A stretch of DNA of 64,000 nt from Streptomyces humi. GTDB lineage: Bacteria > Actinomycetota > Actinomycetes > Streptomycetales > Streptomycetaceae. Under the pieces are notes generated by a model. It saw only the letters and a list, made by a program, of their open reading frames with translations, made no database searches and was not told the DNA's origin. The position numbers were made by a program, and so were the translations under genes. Location of the stretch: NCBI RefSeq assembly GCF_001005085.2, contig NZ_LBMU02000023.1, forward strand, positions 62,001-126,000, written 5' to 3'. Position 1 is the first letter of the stretch; each line of letters begins with the position of its first letter. Shown in pieces: positions 60,656-64,000 of this stretch.

Positions 60656-61333
60656 ATGTTGTCTGCCGGACTGCCGCAGGGCGCGGTGCCGAAGCTCGAA
60701 CGCCCCGGCCCGCTCCGCGACCGCGTGTACGAGGCGCTGCTCGAACTCATCACCACCCGCGCCCTCCAGCCCGGCCAGCACCTCGTCGAGAGCGAACTCG
60801 CCGGCCACCTGGGCGTCTCCCGGCAGCCGGTGCGCGAGGCGCTGCAACGCCTGAACACCGAGGGCTGGGTGGACCTGCGGCCCGCGCAGGGCGCCTTCGT
60901 GCACGAGCCGACGGAGGCGGAGGCCGACCAACTCCTCACGGTGCGCACCCTGTTGGAGGCGGAGGCCGCCCGGCTGGCGGCGGCCAACGCGGGCAGCGCG
61001 GGAGTGGCCGCGCTGGAGTCCCTGTGCGCCGAGGGCGAGCGGGCGGTCGCCGCGGACGACGTGGACACGGCGGTCGCCCTGAACGCCGCGTTCCACGCCA
61101 AGATCATGGACCTGGCCGGCAACACGGTCCTCGCCGGACTCGCCGCTCAGGTCGACCGCCGGGTCCGCTGGTACTACACGCCGGTGGCCCGCCAGCGCGG
61201 CCGCCAGTCCTGGATCGAACACCGTGCGCTGATCGCGGCGATCACCTCCCGGGACGAACAGCTCGCCACCACCCTGATGCGCGAACACACGGAGCACACC
61301 CGCCGCTCGTACCACGAGCGCGCGAGGTCCTGA
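60656..61333 (+). CDS. GntR-family regulator, FCD (FadR-like) subgroup
   Basis: A 225-residue protein. The winged HTH spans about 12-78 (LRDRVYEALLELITTRALQPGQHLVESELAGHLGVSRQPVREALQRL). The all-helical FCD effector domain follows, with the metal/ligand residues LNAAFHAKIMDLAGN and SWIEHRALIAAI. ATG at 60656 is chosen since AAGGGGG lies 5 bases upstream. FCD regulators sense small organic acids, which suits formate/oxalate-linked neighbours. Matching operator sequences lie at its own promoter and in the FDH-transporter region. A 40-bp array begins at its stop codon. Confidence 0.92.
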   Translation: MLSAGLPQGAVPKLERPGPLRDRVYEALLELITTRALQPGQHLVESELAGHLGVSRQPVREALQRLNTEGWVDLRPAQGAFVHEPTEAEADQLLTVRTLLEAEAARLAAANAGSAGVAALESLCAEGERAVAADDVDTAVALNAAFHAKIMDLAGNTVLAGLAAQVDRRVRWYYTPVARQRGRQSWIEHRALIAAITSRDEQLATTLMREHTEHTRRSYHERARS

Positions 61334-61480
61334 CCCTGGCCGGCACAGCGGGACGCCCCCTCCGGCGGGCGGACCCTGGCCGGCACAGCGGGACGCCCCC
61401 TCCGGCGGGCGGACCCTGGCCGGCACAGCGGGACGCCCCCTCCGGCGGGCGGACCCTGGCCGGCACAGCGGGACGCCCCC
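61333..61480 (+). repeat. 40-bp perfect tandem repeat after gntR
   Basis: Three identical 40-base units (61333, 61373, 61413) beginning ACCCTGGCCGGCACAGCGGG and a partial fourth (61453-61480). The first base coincides with the last base of the gntR stop codon. Each unit includes a GCCCCCTCCGGCGGGC hairpin. The array fills the gap to the convergent transporter's end. Confidence 0.92.
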
Positions 61481-61534
61481 GGCGGCCGGTCGGATCCGGT
61501 CGCCGGAGGGGTGCGCGCGGGGCGGGGGAGGCGT

Positions 61535-62938
61535 TCAGGTCGCGGTCTGCGGCTGCACCGCCCCCGCTGTCGCGCTCGTGCCCGTTGCCCGGCCCGGCTG
61601 GCGGAGCAGCAGGGCTATCGCCGCCGCCACCATCGACACCCCGCCCGCCAGGGCGTACGCGCCGTTGTAGCCCCAGGCTCCGACGACCATGGAGCCCAGG
61701 CCGCCGCCGAAGAGGCCGCTGACCAGCTTGCCGCTGTAGACGAGGCCGTAGTTGGTGGCGTTGTAGTTCTCGCCGAAGTAGTCCGGGGTGAGGGCGGCGA
61801 AGAGGGGGTAGAAGGCGCCGCCGCCGAAGCCGGAGAGGAAGGCGAAGAACAGGAACAGCCACTCGCTCTTCAGGTCGCCGGCCCAGATCACGCCGAACTG
61901 CGCGAGGCCCAGGACGAGTATCACGAAGACCAGGGTCGGCTTGCGGCCCAGACGGTCGGAGAGCCAGCCGACCACGCCCCGGCCGACCCCGTTGATCACC
62001 GCCATCACGCCCATGGAGGAGGCCGCCACCAGGGGGCCGAAGCCGACGTCCTTCGCGAAGTCGACCTGGAAGGAGATGCCGAAGATCGAGACGCCGGCCG
62101 TCATGACGATGGAGATCCACATCAGCGGGAGCATGCCGGTGCGGATCGCCTCCTTGGGGGTGAACTGGCGTACCGCGGGCGGGTTCTTGGCGAGCGCCGT
62201 CGTGGTCTTCGAGCCCCCCGAGTGCGTGAGCGGGTCGATGTCGGCCGGCCACCAGTTCTTCGGCGGGTCCTTGAAGAAGAACGCGGTGACCAGGACCACG
62301 ACCATCACGTAGGCGCCGATGAGGTCCAGGACGCGGTGGTAGTTCGCCGTGTCGAAGGCGTAGTTGAAGATGAAGATGAAGGGCAGCGAGCCGTAGGCGA
62401 AGCCACCGTTCACGAAGCCCGTGCGGGCGCCCCGGCGTTCGGGGAACCACTTGCCGACCATGTTGATGCAGGTCGCGTACACCAGGCCGGAGCCGAGGCC
62501 GCCGATCACGCCGAAACCGATGATCGCCAGCCAGATCTCGCTGATGTGGGAGAGGGCCAGGAAACCGATCAGGCACATGCCCGAGCCGGTGTACATGGCA
62601 CGCCGTGCCGTGAGGATGCCCTTCTCGCGCAGCCAGCCCGCCGGGAAGGCGATGCCGGCCTGGAAGAACACCCAGACGCTCAGGATCCAGAAGGTGTTGG
62701 ACTGCGTCCAGCCGTGCGCGTGGGACAGGGTGTCCTCGGCGGAGCCGTACGCGTACTCGAAGACGCTGATGGCCATCATGGCGATCCAGGGGAGGTACAC
62801 CATGATGTTCCGGGAGTGGCCGAGGATGTCCCGGTCGGTCTCGCCGATCCGGTAGACACGGCCGCGGGCGTCCGTGACCTCGCGGTACGGGAGCCGTCCG
62901 GTGCCGGTGCTGTTCGTGGCTACAGGGTCTGCCGTCAT
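61535..62938 (-). CDS. OFA-family MFS transporter (second)
   Basis: A 467-residue protein with twelve membrane segments and an extended hydrophilic N-terminus of about 45 residues. OFA hallmarks are GLVYATCINMVGKWFPERRGARTGFVNGGFAYGS, a central loop FFKDPPKNWWPADIDP, and NPPAVRQFTPKEA. The start at 62938 lies two bases before the end of the next upstream gene, so both are in one operon. The gene is a close paralogue of its neighbour. The substrate is probably a small carboxylate such as oxalate or formate. Confidence 0.9.
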   Translation of the reverse strand: MTADPVATNSTGTGRLPYREVTDARGRVYRIGETDRDILGHSRNIMVYLPWIAMMAISVFEYAYGSAEDTLSHAHGWTQSNTFWILSVWVFFQAGIAFPAGWLREKGILTARRAMYTGSGMCLIGFLALSHISEIWLAIIGFGVIGGLGSGLVYATCINMVGKWFPERRGARTGFVNGGFAYGSLPFIFIFNYAFDTANYHRVLDLIGAYVMVVVLVTAFFFKDPPKNWWPADIDPLTHSGGSKTTTALAKNPPAVRQFTPKEAIRTGMLPLMWISIVMTAGVSIFGISFQVDFAKDVGFGPLVAASSMGVMAVINGVGRGVVGWLSDRLGRKPTLVFVILVLGLAQFGVIWAGDLKSEWLFLFFAFLSGFGGGAFYPLFAALTPDYFGENYNATNYGLVYSGKLVSGLFGGGLGSMVVGAWGYNGAYALAGGVSMVAAAIALLLRQPGRATGTSATAGAVQPQTAT

Positions 62939-62939
62939 G

Positions 62940-64000
62940 TCACGCCATCTCCTCGCCGAGCGGATGCGGGTTGGGGACGATGCGCCGGGCGCTGGGCCTG
63001 CCCGGTGCCTTGAGGAAGAGAGCCAGCACTGCGGAGGCCAGGCCGACTGAGCCCGCGAGGACGAACGCGCCGTGGTAGTCCCACTCACCGACGACGACCG
63101 CGCCCAGACCGGAGCCCACCAGGCCGGATATCAGCTTGGAGCTGTAGACCATCCCGTAGTTGGTGGCGTTGTTGTTCTCACCGAAGTAGTCCGCCGTCAT
63201 GGCCGCGAAGAGCGGGAAGATCGCCCCGCCGCCGAACCCGGAGACCATGGAGCAGAACAGGAAGAACGGCATGCTGTGCAGCTGGCCGGAGACCAGCACC
63301 CCGAACTGGGCCGTGCCGAGGACGACACAGACGATGACGAGGGTGCTGCGGCGGCCGTACCGGTCCGAGATCCAGCCGATGACCCCGCGGCCGGTGCCGT
63401 TGACGATGGCCTTCAAGGACATGGCCGTGGCCACGATCCCGCCGGCGAACCCCATGTCCTTGCCGAACGGCACCTGGAAGGCGATGCCGAAGATGTTGAT
63501 GCCGGCCGTGCAGAGCAGACAGAACCACATCATCCACAGGACGGGAGTACGGGCGGCCTCCTTGGGGGTGTACTGCTTCACCGCGGGCGGGTTCTTCTCC
63601 AACGCCCGCCTGATCCCCGGGTCCTGAGTGACCCTCAGCGGGTCGACGTGCGGCGGCCACCAGTTCTTCGGCGGGTCCTTGAAGAACCAGCCGGCCGACG
63701 CCACCACCAGGCACAGTCCGACGCCGACCGCGGACAGGACGGCCTTGTAGTTGCTCAGGTCGAGCACCGAGGTGAAGAGGAAGACGAACGGCACGGACCC
63801 GTAGGCGAAACCGCCGTTCACGAAGCCGGTCTTGCCGCCCTTGCGTTCCGGGTACCACTTGCCGACCATGTTCACGCAGGTCGCGTAGACCAGGCCGGCG
63901 CCGATACCGCTGCACATGCCGAAGCCGAGGTAGGCGACCACCACGTTCGGCGCGAACGCCAGCGCCAGATAGCCCAGCAGTGTGCCGGCCGCGCCGATCA
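62940..64000 (-). CDS. OFA-family MFS transporter (third), N-terminus beyond window
   Basis: At least 353 residues are visible; the frame stays open through the window end (the reading continues past the apparent GTG at 63944 into a further hydrophobic stretch AGTLLGYLALAFAPN), so the true start is outside. It shares with its neighbour the GLVYATCVNMVGKWYPERKGGKTGFVNGGFAYGS block, the FFKDPPKNWWPPHVDP loop and NPPAVKQYTPKEA. Tandem duplication followed by divergence is likely. Confidence 0.9.
   Translation of the reverse strand, partial: IGAAGTLLGYLALAFAPNVVVAYLGFGMCSGIGAGLVYATCVNMVGKWYPERKGGKTGFVNGGFAYGSVPFVFLFTSVLDLSNYKAVLSAVGVGLCLVVASAGWFFKDPPKNWWPPHVDPLRVTQDPGIRRALEKNPPAVKQYTPKEAARTPVLWMMWFCLLCTAGINIFGIAFQVPFGKDMGFAGGIVATAMSLKAIVNGTGRGVIGWISDRYGRRSTLVIVCVVLGTAQFGVLVSGQLHSMPFFLFCSMVSGFGGGAIFPLFAAMTADYFGENNNATNYGMVYSSKLISGLVGSGLGAVVVGEWDYHGAFVLAGSVGLASAVLALFLKAPGRPSARRIVPNPHPLGEEMA

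Noticed and set aside
61535..64000. Nitrate/nitrite (NarK-type) transporters linked to narGHJI
   Set aside because: The signature blocks (GLVYATC, KDPPKNWW, NPPAVxQxTPKEA) are OFA-type, NarK motifs are absent and the genes are 48 kb from nar.

Overview
This is a high-GC chromosomal window with very strong third-position G/C bias, GTG/TTG starts, twelve or more ATGA/GTGA-type gene overlaps and a large load of secreted polysaccharide-degrading enzymes. All of this points to a Streptomyces or close relative. From memory, the order nar operon, then GH74/GH48/GH5/GH6 cellulases, then a FabH homologue resembles the nar2 and cellulase region of S. coelicolor, but no alignment was run. No rRNA, tRNA, CRISPR array, insertion sequence or prophage gene was recognised. 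The first gene enters and the last gene leaves the window incomplete.

Layout. 1-6.8 kb: an alkaline-phosphatase-superfamily fragment, a VOC protein, a coupled MoxR ATPase/VWA-metallopeptidase pair (TTG start, 13-bp repeats in front), an OsmC peroxidase and an extra DnaK with a HAIR-like site. 6.8-13.8 kb: a 33-bp minisatellite, then narGHJI (respiratory nitrate reductase) on the minus strand, preceded by a 26-bp repeat array. 13.8-16.9 kb: a DUF574 methyltransferase with an XRE/DUF5753 regulator, a pterin dehydratase and a methyltransferase. 17-28.2 kb: rhamnogalacturonan lyase PL11 and a cellulase block (GH74-CBM2, CBM2-GH48, CBM2-GH5, CBM2-GH6) with a perfect CebR-type operator between the divergent GH48 and GH5 genes and a TTA (bldA) codon in GH5. 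28.2-32.8 kb: a PhyH-like dioxygenase, a His-rich methyltransferase, a GH75 chitosanase with a CsnR-like palindrome, a small alpha-beta barrel protein and an aldo/keto reductase.

33.4-42.0 kb is a tight five-gene secreted operon: GH105, a putative polysaccharide lyase, a GH28-GH29-F5/8C fusion, GH27 and a CBM35-FN3-FN3 sugar dehydrogenase. It looks like a dedicated pectin or rhamnogalacturonan-side-chain system. A 616-bp leader carries two copies of an ATCCGATG-type motif and a 16-bp perfect palindrome. 42-51 kb holds ordinary catabolic and regulatory genes (acyl-CoA synthetase, Lrp, LysR with a bile-acid-type symporter, quinone reductase with MarR, isochorismatase fold, SDR with LysR).

51.1-64 kb is the most unusual part: an NAD-type formate dehydrogenase operon (panE-like, catalytic subunit, fused NuoE-NuoF, Fe-S subunit, fdhD). 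The N-terminal [4Fe-4S] segment of the molybdenum subunit has been cut off and sits at the end of a separate Fe-S protein. The operon is divergent from an oxalate/formate-type MFS transporter that is followed by a 44-residue membrane protein. A GntR regulator 3 kb away has an operator-like sequence in front of it that matches the palindrome in the divergent promoter. Two more OFA-type transporters close the window. Together these suggest a formate/oxalate uptake and oxidation regulon. Short tandem repeats at gene edges recur throughout the window and even expand inside one protein (NuoE part of the formate dehydrogenase).
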